Shown one piece after another: positions 1 through 9,027 of a DNA stretch of 27,211 nt. Below the pieces are notes generated by a model that worked only from the letters and a program-made list of their open reading frames with translations, searched no databases and was not told where the DNA came from. The translations under genes were made by a program, and so were the position numbers. This stretch comes from Triparma columacea (taxonomy: Eukaryota; Sar; Bolidophyceae; Parmales; Triparmaceae), in assembly GCA_030267965.1 (NCBI GenBank), contig BRYA01000302.1, forward strand, positions 508 to 27,718, read 5' to 3'. Position 1 is the first letter of the stretch. Every line of letters begins with the position of its first letter.

Positions 1-31
1 CGCCGTCCTTCTCCCCAAGAAGTCCGAGTAA
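1..31 (+). CDS. Histone H2A, C-terminal tip only (partial)
   Basis: The first bases read in frame 2 as AVLLPKKSE followed by TAA at 29-31. This matches the end of the histone H2A fold, where the family normally has a Q-A-V-L-L-P-K-K segment followed by a short tail. Only nine residues are visible because the rest of the gene lies left of the window. The tail ends almost immediately after PKK, so it has no SQ[E/D]-hydrophobic motif of the H2A.X type. A canonical H2A is more likely than H2A.Z, but nine residues cannot settle the variant. The product would be a core nucleosome subunit. Confidence 0.75.
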   Translation, partial: AVLLPKKSE

Positions 32-553
32 ATATTTACTCTGGCTGCTTTGAGCGTTGACGTTCGTGAAATATAAACAAAAAAATCCATAAAAAATAAA
101 CCAAACTGGATATCATAATATCCACCCAAACGAAACAAAGACAAGACTGCGTGGTAGCGAAGGTCAGGAAGGGCAAAGTATGGAGCGAGGGAAAATTAAA
201 ACTAAAGGAAAATGTTGTGTTGAAAATAAAGAAGAATTAATCCTCCTCGTCAAATGTGATGACGATCTATATTGTCGGCCTCATCGCTAATCAGACTCTG
301 TATTTTTCGCAGCCCCAAGAAGTTTGAGTGGCGAAAAGAGTACGATGGACGTCAGGGGAAAAGCTGAAAGCTCAACTTCCAATTTTTCTCTCCTTGTGTT
401 TGTTAACTTGTTTGATCGATAATTTTCCATCACGGGCTCTTCACTTCAAACCATCAGGTAAACAATACAACAAATAACATTCTGAACGAAGCTAGTTCAG
501 GCACTTATCCAAACACCTCGGAACAACTTGGCGACAAATAAGGTTCCCAATTC
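32..553. other. Intergenic: H2A 3' flank and promoter side of the dehydrogenase gene
   Basis: There is no convincing gene in this 522-bp stretch. The left half (about 60-240) is A-rich, as expected for a 3' UTR and flank, and I did not find an obvious metazoan-type histone 3' stem-loop. A 47-codon ATG ORF exists on the minus strand (287-430), but it has no recognisable features. The right part must hold the promoter and 5' leader of the dehydrogenase gene. Confidence 0.5.
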
Positions 554-1672
554 ATGTATCTACGCCTTTCTCGTCCTATAGCGTCCATATTCTACATCAC
601 AGCGTTCACATCGAGACATTCTAGCATCAGATACTGCTCAGCATTGTCTAATAGCCGTTCCCTTTCCAGCATGAGTTCTCCTCGGCAAGCAAACATTGTC
701 GTGCTCGCAAAGGACCCCAATGATCCAGCCAATTCTGCCCTTTATGAGAGTATGCCAAGCGGGTCTAAGGTGGTCGCGACCGTTTCCAGCATGGAGGAGT
801 TTGCTGAAGTGGATGAGGAGACAGTTAAGGGCGTGAATGTGCTCTTTACGAGCTGGAGCAACAAGGAGGTCGTGACTGAGGCGCTTAATAGGTTCCCATC
901 TGTCGAGTGGGTCCACGCTAGAAGCGCGGGGGTTGAACACATCATCTGCCCTGCCCTGGTCTCCCATCCCTGCAAGCTCACTAACGCTCGGGGCTGCTTC
1001 TCTAGCACCCTAGCTGAGTACACCATGATGTCTTGCAGCTACTTCGCGAAGGACCTCCCAAGGCTAATGAGGCAAAAGGCTGACAGGAAGTGGGATCAAT
1101 ACTGCGTGAAGGAGCTTCGTGGCAGCACCCTGGGTGTGGTGGGCTATGGGGACATTGGGAAGGCCTGTGCGAGGCTAGCGAAGGCGTACGGGATGAGAAT
1201 CGTGGCGCTGAAGAGGAATCCAGTCGAGGACGATGTAGCGGACGTTTGCTACGGCGGGGACGGGCTCGGGACGTTGATGAGCGAGTGTGATTATGTGGTG
1301 GTGGCGGCGCCGCTCACAGAGAAGACAAGGGGCATGGTGGGGGAGAAAGCGCTCGGGATGGCAAAGAAGGGGAGCGTGCTGATCAACCTCGGTAGGGGAC
1401 CGATTGTGGACGAGAAGGCCATGATTAAGGCTCTTGAGAGTGGCAGATTGAGCGGACTTGCTTTGGATGTGTTTGAGACTGAGCCCCTGCCCGAGGATCA
1501 CGAGCTGTGGGGGCTGGACAATGTGCTGTTAAGTCCGCATAATATGGACATGACAGAGACGTTCATGGAGGAGGCCACGGAGGCTTTCAAGACTGGGTGG
1601 CTGGTCAAGTTTTTGGCTGGGGAGGATGTCGGGGGGTTCCCTAATCTGGTGCAGAAGGAGGAAGGCTATTAA
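554..1672 (+). CDS. D-isomer-specific 2-hydroxyacid dehydrogenase, organelle-targeted
   Basis: This single-exon gene encodes 372 aa. Family knowledge: these enzymes reduce 2-keto acids such as glyoxylate, hydroxypyruvate or pyruvate to D-2-hydroxy acids with NAD(P)H. The Rossmann motif GVVGYGDIG lies at about 194-202. The catalytic triad is visible as Arg281 (in LGRGPIVDE), Glu308 (in DVFETEP) and His329 (in SPHNMD). The segment after the second Rossmann strand reads ALKRNP instead of carrying the acidic residue of NAD-specific enzymes, which suggests NADP(H); this is inference. The first ~40 residues are rich in Ser and Arg and have no acidic residue, like a mitochondrial or other organelle presequence. 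Met40 (MSSPRQ) could start a shorter cytosolic form. The gene converges with Arp4, with a 118-bp spacer. The exact substrate cannot be assigned. Confidence 0.9.
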   Translation: MYLRLSRPIASIFYITAFTSRHSSIRYCSALSNSRSLSSMSSPRQANIVVLAKDPNDPANSALYESMPSGSKVVATVSSMEEFAEVDEETVKGVNVLFTSWSNKEVVTEALNRFPSVEWVHARSAGVEHIICPALVSHPCKLTNARGCFSSTLAEYTMMSCSYFAKDLPRLMRQKADRKWDQYCVKELRGSTLGVVGYGDIGKACARLAKAYGMRIVALKRNPVEDDVADVCYGGDGLGTLMSECDYVVVAAPLTEKTRGMVGEKALGMAKKGSVLINLGRGPIVDEKAMIKALESGRLSGLALDVFETEPLPEDHELWGLDNVLLSPHNMDMTETFMEEATEAFKTGWLVKFLAGEDVGGFPNLVQKEEGY

Positions 1673-1790
1673 GGAGTTGGGGAGCGGGGGGGAGCAGGGG
1701 GTATTAGCGAAATAATAGTCTTTCCGTCGTTTTCAAATGGATGATGCTTTTCTCATTTCTTGTATTATTGCCTTAGCTGCCTCCTCATGT

Positions 1791-3163
1791 CTAAGGACAC
1801 TTTCGCAGAATCCCGGCGGCGCCCTGCTCGTCGTACTCTTTCTTTGTGACCCAGTTCTCAGTGAAGCCACTGAGGCTGGCAACAATACTCCCACCCAACC
1901 AGCTGCAGATCCTCCTCTCTGTGGTGGCAGGTGCAAGCACCTTCACCCGCCAACCAGGGGTGTGGGCGTGAATGATGTTCTCGGTCTCGAGGCGAAGGCG
2001 GTCGACGATCCCGGGGATGCAAGACCCCCCCCCAGAAAGGACGACAGTGGAGAGAAGGGATGCCTGATGGTCGCGAGGGCAGGCAAAGACAGCGTCGCAC
2101 ACAAGGTTCTGAATGGGGTCGGAGGAACCAAAAGTGTCGTGCACGAGCTCAGACCTTGCAACGGATTCGTGACCGAATAGCACCTCCCCTGTGTCGTAGC
2201 GCTCCGTGCCAATGTCGACGGAGGTGCCGTCAGGAAGAGCGTACGTTTGCTTGATAAGGGTCTCATGGGAAGGGGACGTGGGCGAGTAGCCAAACGAAGC
2301 AACCTTGGCTATGATCTCCTTTGCGTACCTCCCAGTGACCATCCTCATGTACGCGTGGTAGGAGGGGTCTGCATCATTGATCAGCTTGCTCCTCTTGGAG
2401 GAGTCGACCTTGGCGAGGTACCTAGGGAGCACAGGCTGTGGAGAGCGGAAAATTAGCAGGTTGGAGTTGCGCGTTAGGAAGGCTGTACTTCATCATTGTC
2501 ATCGCTCCGCTCCTCTTGCCAACTCACCTTTCCTGCCTTCTTGTCAAGGATCGACAGGAAGTGGTCATCCATAAAGTTGCCACCTACAGGGGAACGCAGG
2601 GAGGACTCAGCCCAACCCTCGAACACGGGCGTTACCGTCGTCGAGGATCCACCGACATCAACAACAACCCCAGTCGATCTTCCGCAGGCGTAGCAAGACA
2701 TCACAGCATCCCGACCAAGAAAGAGAGCGGGGATCTTGCAAGACTCAAACAAAATCTCAGCCAACTTCGTGCGCTGATCGGGCGAGGAGGAGCACCTGTC
2801 AATAAAGAGGAGGGGATGGTCGGAGACAGATGAGGAATCCTGGAACATCTCCGACATACTGAGGTCAAAGATCTTTGTCATTAGGCTATCACCACCATTA
2901 GTGAGGTCAATGTCGTCACCACCACCGTAAGGGTTCATCAGAAGGGTGCTCGCGGGAGCACCACCGATGTCAGTCAGAATTTCATGGTTCTTCGACGTGA
3001 AGACAAGACCATTCTCTCCACTGTCCAATTTCCCATTCTTCGCCTTCACCCCCACTGAGCTATTCAGAAATACACGAGGGGTAGACTCGCCACTGTGGCC
3101 AGATTTGACTGAAGACGACCCAAAGTCCACGACTGTGGCCAGGAGATCATTTGTGTCATTCAT
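1791..3163 (-). CDS. ARP4: Actin-related protein 4 (ACTL6/BAF53 type), chromatin-remodelling subunit
   Basis: The gene has two exons: 3163-2528 and 2435-1791. The 92-bp intron (2527-2436) has GTGAGT/CACAG ends and phase 0. The product is 426 aa, close to human ACTL6A (429 aa). Visible actin-fold parts are phosphate loop 1 (VVDFGSSSVKSGHSG, near residue 11), phosphate loop 2 (VVVDVGGSSTTVTP, near 165) and an adenosine-site segment (VVLSGGGSCIPG). The C-terminal block TTERRICSWLGGSIVASL and the final RKCP are the signature of Arp4 rather than conventional actin. Arp4 is a nuclear subunit of the INO80, SWR1 and NuA4-type complexes and helps bind histones and nuclear actin. The GTG at 2432 that begins the downstream open frame is not a start; it is the second codon of exon 2. 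Confidence 0.92.
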
Positions 3164-3811
3164 GGGGGGTTATTAGGGAGGTGGGCGGGGAGCGGGCTTG
3201 GGACGGGGTAGTTGGAAAAGTGGCAAGGGCTAAATTGGAAGATATATTAAGGGTGAATATGGAGGGTTATGAGATTATAGTCAGTGGATGGTGGGTTTTA
3301 TTCGCACTGCGAGGCCTGTGAGGAGGGAATTTTTGTAATCAATTTTTGTCAATTTTTTGTTGCCCGGTTTGGGGTGATGAATATATTAACAACTGCAATT
3401 GAACGATTATATAAGATATTAGTGATTAAATAATTGTATGTCGATATAAAAATGAAATATATAACCGATAAATATATAATATTATTTTGTTTTCAGTGCA
3501 TAAATTTTTTGATATCATTTATGCAGCCATTTATTGTAATATACAATATTTGAACTCCTCAATTTCTCATATTGGATGAAAATGCAAATGAAAAATACTT
3601 TTCCAGAATTTTTCGTTACTCTTTTCGTACCCATATATTTATTTTTTGAATTTCAAAATGATCGTTGTGAATATGATATAAAGCAAGAACAAAATAACAG
3701 AAATCCAAAATTTTCTTTTCACATTTTCCCAATACAATCACTGATCATTATTAACCCAAGAACACTCTCACAGTTAATATGAAGCCCGCCGTAGCCCCCC
3801 ACATCCTCCTG
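3164..3811. other. Intergenic: Arp4 promoter side and Tat-SF1-like 3' flank, strongly AT-rich
   Basis: These 648 bp lie between the Arp4 start and the stop of the next minus-strand gene. About 3180-3330 is G-rich and probably holds the Arp4 promoter and 5' UTR. About 3340-3780 is strikingly AT-rich, with many TATA/ATAT runs, and contains a perfect 9-bp inverted repeat (3497-3505 with 3517-3525). A 68-codon plus-strand ORF (3576-3782) has an AT-driven composition and no family features, so I do not call it a gene. Confidence 0.5.
3497..3525. repeat. Small perfect inverted repeat (9-bp arms, 11-bp loop)
   Basis: TGCATAAAT at 3497-3505 is the exact reverse complement of ATTTATGCA at 3517-3525. 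It sits in the AT-rich spacer upstream of Arp4 and downstream of the Tat-SF1-like gene. It could form a short hairpin, but AT-rich DNA often contains such matches by chance. Confidence 0.4.
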
Positions 3812-5625
3812 TTACTCTTCCCTCTGTCTGAATTCCTCTGGTAGCTCCTGGTTCTCGATCCAGTTTCCGAAATCCTCCAATCTTTGCTCCTCGTCCTTGG
3901 CCTTGTCCTCTTCGGTGACATTCGTGTAATCGGTGACTCCGTCCCAGAAATGCACCTTGATTGTGAGACTCTTTCCCCTCCAGTTCGCCCTTCCATTCAT
4001 TTCTTCGACGCAGGTATTGGCAGCGTCCACCTCCTTGAACTTGACAGTGACACAATTTTCTCTGCTTTTTGAGAAGACGGTGATTTTCTCTACCGTCCCA
4101 AACTTCTCGACCGCCTCTACGATCCACTTCTCCACGTCCCCAAGAACAGCGTCCTCGTCCTTCTCAAGCTCCTCCTTTGTGAATGCATTCTTGATGACAA
4201 CAATAGTGAGCCCCTTGGCTCCCCCTGCAATCCTGCCATTCTCCCCTGTGTCCCAACTGACGGCCTGGGCAGCTGCGAGTTTTGCCATCTTCCTCTTCCT
4301 CAGCGTCTCCTTGTCCATCTTCTCATCGTCCTCAATTATTTTCTCCCCCTTTTGCTGGAATGACGCTCTTGTCACGCACAGCTTCCCAGTCCCGTCCGCC
4401 CTCAGCATCCCACCATTCAGCACATCAACCGCCATCCCCACGCTCGCCTCGTTCGCGTAACAGATGCTTGCGTCCCCCTTCACTAGCCCGCTTTCCTTGT
4501 CCCTGTAGAGCTTGATCCTTGGGAGGGAATTCTCGGGGGAGATCTCAAGGATCCCCACCTTACCAAAGTGCTTAGCGAGCTCGTCTTCAGTAGCATCCAT
4601 GGGGATTCCAGTCACATAGATCCACTTGGCCGCCTTCTTAGCCGTGAATCCCTTCTTCTTCTTCCTCTTCTTGCTCTCCTTCTTCTCATCCCCCCCCTCC
4701 CCCGCCCCAGCCGCCCCTGCAACCCCCCCCCCCCCCCCTACTCCCTTCTTCCCCCCCCCCCTCTTATCCTTCGCCGCCCTCTCTTTCGTCTTCTTCTTCC
4801 TCTCCGCCCTGACCTGCGGGGGGAGGTCCTTCTCGTCAACCCACGTCCCGGACATAGGCTCTTTCACATAGACTGTACCACCGTCAGACTGATACTCGTC
4901 ACCCTCATCGTCGTCCTCCACGTGCGCAGCCTGCTCCGTGGTGCCTGCGAAAGGGTGAAATTTATGGTAAGTTGTGTTAGATATAACTCAGGGAGCAAAG
5001 AAAATAGAACACGTATCAGTGATAATGCCGTCCACGCTCCCCCCCCTTCCACCAACTCACCCCCCGCCGTAGACTTCAAGAAAGACGCCAGCTCATCCTC
5101 TACCCCCCCTTCATATCCCATGGTCGCCTCCCCCTGCTGTGTCTCCCCCACAAAGCTATCGTCTCCCTTACTAAGCATCCTAACCACGTCCTTAAGCTCT
5201 GCCATCCTCTCGTCCCCCAGCGTCATCCACTCCTCGTTCCCGTCCTTCGGGTAGGTCGTGCTCGTGAGCATGGTCATCCCGTCTGCCTCTCCGTTGTCCA
5301 TCATACGGACAAGGTCCCCCACTGTAACGAAGGTGCGGGAGGGCTGGTTGCCTGGGAGCAGGTGGTAGTAGAGGCTGCCCGCTGCACGCAGATCGGGAAG
5401 GTCCCCAACAGCCTTCCACTGATCGCCGAACGAGGCGTGGTAGATGGGAGTTTGCAGACTAATGATTCTAGGGTTTGTCGTGGTTGAGGAGAGCAGGGTG
5501 TATAGTGCATGTCTGGCTGTTGGGATAGATTGTTGTTGTGTTAAGCTGTTCATATATATTAAATCGTCGTTGGAGCTGACGTTAATTGGGTCGTTACTTG
5601 TGTCATTTGGCTGTTGTTGATCCAT
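3812..5625 (-). CDS. Tat-SF1/Cus2-like U2 snRNP splicing factor (two RRMs, GYF_2-like N-terminus)
   Basis: Exons are 5625-5061 and 4944-3812, with a 116-bp GTGAGT/CGCAG intron in which the split Gly codon is restored. The product is 565 aa. Family knowledge: HTATSF1/Cus2 proteins bind U2 snRNP/SF3B1 and help prespliceosome assembly in the nucleus. RRM1 (about 296-385) has RNP2 IYVTGIP and RNP1 KGDASICY. The linker with ASFQQKG and a basic helix is typical of the family. RRM2 (about 435-525) ends with HFWDGVTDY, matching the family's WDGTTDY. Residues about 84-140 (LYYHLLPG...VGDLVRMM...WMTLGD) look like a GYF_2 domain, and 37-80 may be a second one. A Lys/Glu-rich stretch precedes RRM1 and includes a Gly run coded by a 16-G tract. 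The usual RXF of the U2AF-homology motif is replaced by RANW at about 507-510. Confidence 0.88.
4723..4738. repeat. 16-base C homopolymer inside a coding exon
   Basis: Sixteen consecutive C on the plus strand read as 16 G in the Tat-SF1-like gene, giving a Gly run between Val and Val. The frame downstream (both RRMs) depends on the exact count. The tract lies in a broader C-rich part (4691-4760) that codes for a Gly/Ala linker. Confidence 0.95.
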
Positions 5626-5822
5626 TTAGAACGTTGTTGAATAAATGTGGAGGAGATGAATTTGTGAATTTGAGGTGAACTGAGGCGCAATTTGAGCTTA
5701 ATATCGCCTAATTTCAGCTCTAAGTGTCTTACGAAATTTATACTTCAAGGACAAGAACGTTTATGCAGTTTGACTGATATTCTCGGATAGCTGCAAAAAA
5801 GTCTCCATCCACATCTTAACCA
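5626..5822. promoter_or_regulatory. Bidirectional promoter region between Tat-SF1-like (-) and plastid membrane protein (+)
   Basis: Only 197 bp separate the two divergent start codons, so both promoters and 5' leaders must lie here. No clear TATA box or named motif was recognised. The call rests on gene geometry alone. Confidence 0.5.
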
Positions 5823-6817
5823 ATGAAGTTATTCATCCTCCTCGTAATCATCGTAACTGTCCACGGATTTCATCACGGGTCCACAGCATATACTGGGATA
5901 TATTTCTCTCAATTTAACAGTAAACACACACAAACACTGCATCTTCCATCGACGACTCAGCGAAAACAAAGTGAGAGTGAAGTAGGAGGCAGTTTCAGTT
6001 TTTGATCGTGCCCCTTGATCGTGCCCCCTAACCCCCCCCCTCCTCCCCCCCAGACAACAACATTTACTCAAATATTCCATCATCCCTCAAAGCTTCAACC
6101 CCCGAAACCCCTGATACATCCCAATCCCCACCTCTCAACATAAGCATCCCGTATTTAGGACTATGGCTTGGCCTAATATCATTCGCCTTCTTCCTTTCTC
6201 CTGGGGAGCTCAACTCCCCTGCTGACACAGCGTTGATCAACGAGCTCCTCTCGAACCCCACCTCCCCCTCCTGCAACCACATCTGGTTCATGATCTGGAA
6301 CTTCTTCGCAGTCGCCCCTCTCTCTCTCGCCGCCCTCCTCCTCCCCGGATCCAAGTTCTCCAAGCTCCCAGCTACGCCATTTGTCCTGGGTTCCGCTGCC
6401 CTCGGTTACTTTGCTCTCGGTCCCTACATGATCACAAGGAACCCATCGGAAGGGCCTGTTTCAAAGTCCGACCTCGGTTTTGTGACAAAGAATGTCTTCG
6501 AGTCCAAGGTGTTTGCTGTCCTTGTGACCTTCCTCGCAGCCTCAATCCCGCTAACCTCAGGCGTGATCCCTGACATCATGACTGGAAATGGCGCTGAGCT
6601 CGTCTCCGGTTTCATCGACCTCTTCATGTCCTCAAAGTTTGTGTCGGTGGCCACCGCGGACATCGCCCTCTTAACCATCCTCGCAGCCCTCCTCATACCT
6701 GAGGACATGGAGAGGAGGGGTATGGAACCTTCCCCCATCGCCGGCCTCGCAACCCTCCTCCTTCCCGTCCTCGGCCCCTGCTTATACTTCGTCCTCCGCG
6801 ACGAGCTCGATGAATAA
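5823..6817 (+). CDS. Predicted plastid-targeted multi-pass membrane protein, function unknown
   Basis: Exons are 5823-5970 and 6054-6817, with an 83-bp GTGAGA/CCCAG intron in which the split codon gives Asn. The product is 303 aa. The N-terminus (MKLFILLVIIVTVHG) is a clear signal peptide. It is followed by FHHGSTAYTG and about 40 residues rich in Ser, Thr and Asn with few acids. A Phe at +1 after signal-peptide cleavage is the known requirement for crossing the plastid membranes of heterokont algae. The mature part has about six hydrophobic segments: near ISIPYLGLWLGL, IWFMIWNFFAVAPL, FVLGSAALGYFAL, VFAVLVTFLAASI, IALLTILAALLIP and LATLLLPVLGPCLYF. The composition fits a thylakoid or envelope protein. 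I do not recognise the family and assign no reaction. It converges with the BCS1-like gene across a 33-bp gap. Confidence 0.75.
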
Positions 6818-6850
6818 AATTTCCAACATGTTTGTCTAAAAAATGGACGC

Positions 6851-8878
6851 TTAAACCTTGAAAAACTCCGCCGCCTTCTCGCAGAAGTCCGCAAGCGTGT
6901 CGTGCTCGCTGCAGTACTGCTCGAAAACCGCCGGTGTGATGGATTTGTGGTCATCAAACACCTTCTTTATCATCTCCTTATGCCTCCCCTCCATATCGTT
7001 TTCAGTGAGCCCAAAGTAGTGGTGAATCATCTGCAAAGCACTCTCGTACCCAAGGTACCCTAGGTATATCTTCTTGTCAATCCTCCCCGGCCTGATGAGG
7101 GCGGCGTCGAGCTTCTCGGGGTGGTTGGTGGTCATTATGACGATCCTGTCGGGAGTGTCAACGACGCCGTCAAGGACGTTGAGGAGCCCAGCTAAATCAA
7201 GCTTATCCTTGTTGGATGAAAACAGCTTTGGTCCCGAAACCTTTTCACTGTCCGTCCCATCATCGCCGCCTCCTAGAGCCGATGCGATAGCCTTAAACAT
7301 AGCATCATCCTCCCCCCCCTCCTCATCACTGTCGTCGATCCCGTCATTAGCCTCGCTCTGGTTGGTCTGAGTCCGCACGATCTTTTCTGTCTTTTCGACA
7401 ACGGTGGTGCTGACCTCCCTAACGAGCGCGGGGGGGGCGGCCGGGGCAACATCATGGTCCACCTTATCGTCATCACCGTCCTTGAGCGCCGCAGACTGGG
7501 GGCTAGTGGGGGGAATTGCCACCGCTCCCTCTCCATCACCTGCTATGACCTGCTTGGTGGTCGTGACCACGGTCTGCTTGGGACCCTTGAACTTCCCCTT
7601 GCTCCTCTTGTGCACAATCTTCGAAGCAGCGTCTACGTCCTCGAGCACGAATATAACGTCAGAGAAGGACAGCTTCACAGGCAGCTCCTCGTCCTTCACC
7701 ACGAACGTCCTTCACCACGAACTTCTGATCGAAAAATATATCCATCAGCTCCTGGTTGGTCTTGATCTTTGCGAGGCTGATGTTGATGATAGACCGGCCC
7801 GTGTGACTGGCCATTGCCTTGATAAGACTCGTCTTTCCGGTTCCGGGGGGACCGAAAAGGAGGAGACCAAGCTTATCGGGGTATCCTGGGATCGCGTACT
7901 TCCCTTTCTTCTTCAGAAAATTATCGAACAGGTGCAGGAGGTTTTCCTTCTCCTTGAAGAACATGCTCTTGAAAGTCTTCCTATCACTGAGTTTGTACCT
8001 CTTGTACTTCCTCCCCTGGTCGTTGTTATCGTCGCTGCTGAGCGGAGAGTCCTTTTGTATAAGCATGTACATATACCTGCATTTATCCACAGTCTTCCCC
8101 ACCTGCTCCGTATACCAAGTGAAGGCGTCGTTTATGTACTTGTCAATGATTTCACCCCCGTTCTTTTCCGTGGAGGAGAAAAGGAAAAGGGTGGTCTTCT
8201 TGCTGAGGGTCTTCTTTTGATCGCCCTCCCCCTCCTCCTCATCCTCATTGTCATGGCACTCCCTGAACTGCACTCCCTCGGCCACGGTGACCCACTCGTC
8301 CTTTGGCGGCACGGTGGTAATATTGTAGTTCTTTAGTTGCTCTGCCGTGCTTCCGTACTGCATCTCCCACGTGGAACTATCCCTTGTCCCCTTCTCCTTT
8401 GCTGCCAGCAGACTGATGTTGGCGTTCTTCAACTTTACTGCGCCACAGTGCTCACCGATATACATGGTAAGGGCCTTCTGAAGGATATTATTTCTTTTGT
8501 CCCGACAGTCCTTAGGGCCGCTCCCGTAATAACCCTGCTTCTCTAAGGTGAACTCAACTCGCCGGGTAATAGAGGGTTCCTTCTCCTCCCCACCGAACAA
8601 TGCCTTGACAAGCTTCAATAGGAACGGCTTCAATGTGTTGTTCATGTAAGCGAAAAAGGAGGTAAGGATCGCAGGGATTATCATCGCAATAGCCATGTCT
8701 ACGACAGCATTACCCTGGGGTTTTGAGCGTTGTGGGGGAGGGGAGGGAGTTGGGTAAGGGTGGAGAAAAACAAGACTAACTTCGCCGTATCCAAAACAAG
8801 AGTCAAAGAATTATCAAACGACTCACTCACCGTACGCAAACTATTTATCATGCTAAAAGAAGCAGCATGATGATCCAT
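6851..8878 (-). CDS. BCS1-like AAA ATPase, reading frame interrupted by a 16-bp tandem duplication
   Basis: Exon 1 is 8878-8831 ([16 protein letters not shown]). Exon 2 is 8714-6851, after a 116-bp GTGAGT/CCCAG intron of phase 0. A hydrophobic segment ([11 protein letters not shown]..., from about residue 23) and a BCS1_N-like region precede the AAA module. Visible motifs are Walker A GPPGTGKT (about 304-311), Walker [12 protein letters not shown], sensor 1 [13 protein letters not shown], and the arginine-finger stretch RPGRID. Family knowledge: Bcs1 is a mitochondrial inner-membrane AAA protein that translocates the Rieske protein, but algae and plants have several paralogues. An acidic insert of over 100 residues lies between Walker B and sensor 1. 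As written, translation stops at about residue 367, before Walker B, because a duplicated 16-mer shifts the frame. The part after the shift is intact and conserved, so this is a recent allele, a young pseudogene or an assembly error. Confidence 0.85.
7690..7722. repeat. 16-bp direct tandem duplication that shifts the BCS1-like frame
   Basis: GTCCTTCACCACGAAC occurs twice back to back (7691-7706 and 7707-7722), and the base before each copy is also identical. Sixteen is not a multiple of three. With one copy the two conserved halves of the ATPase would be in the same frame; with two they are not. Confidence 0.95.
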
Positions 8879-9027
8879 AACACGTGGTTGTGTGTGTGTA
8901 GGGTTACGGTTACGGTGTAACAATTGTTAAAATTATCTCAACTGGTTTTGCTTTCGGTCGTCCTCCCTTTATTGTTGCCTCAATTTTTGGTTTCTGTTCT
9001 TGTTTCTCTTTCACGTTGAATTTAACC
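8879..9027. promoter_or_regulatory. Bidirectional promoter region between BCS1-like (-) and 5-phosphatase (+)
   Basis: The 149 bp between two divergent start codons must hold both promoters. The stretch near 8885-8920 is GT/AC-rich, and 8930-9015 is T-rich. No named motif was recognised, so the call is geometric. Confidence 0.45.

Noticed and set aside
308..372. Second CCCAAGAAGTTTGAG resembling the H2A tail DNA, preceded by TTTTTCGCAG, as an alternative last exon
   Set aside because: The similarity is only about 15 bases with mismatches, and the visible H2A frame already stops at 29-31 without a donor site in view.
287..430. 47-codon ATG ORF on the minus strand between H2A and the dehydrogenase
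   Set aside because: It is short, has no motif, and no splice signals or neighbours support it. An ORF of this size is expected by chance.
3576..3782. 68-codon plus-strand ORF in the AT-rich spacer
   Set aside because: Its Lys/Asn/Phe/Ile-rich composition is explained by AT-rich DNA, and it shows no domain or splice context.
4568..5254. 228-codon plus-strand ORF opposite the Tat-SF1-like gene
   Set aside because: It is the antisense shadow of a conserved coding exon and crosses its intron. The Leu/Pro runs derive from the C-rich strand.
7691..7722. The duplicated 16-mer as a tiny intron
   Set aside because: It would be 16 nt with GT-AC ends, far below the 80-230 bp seen for other introns here.
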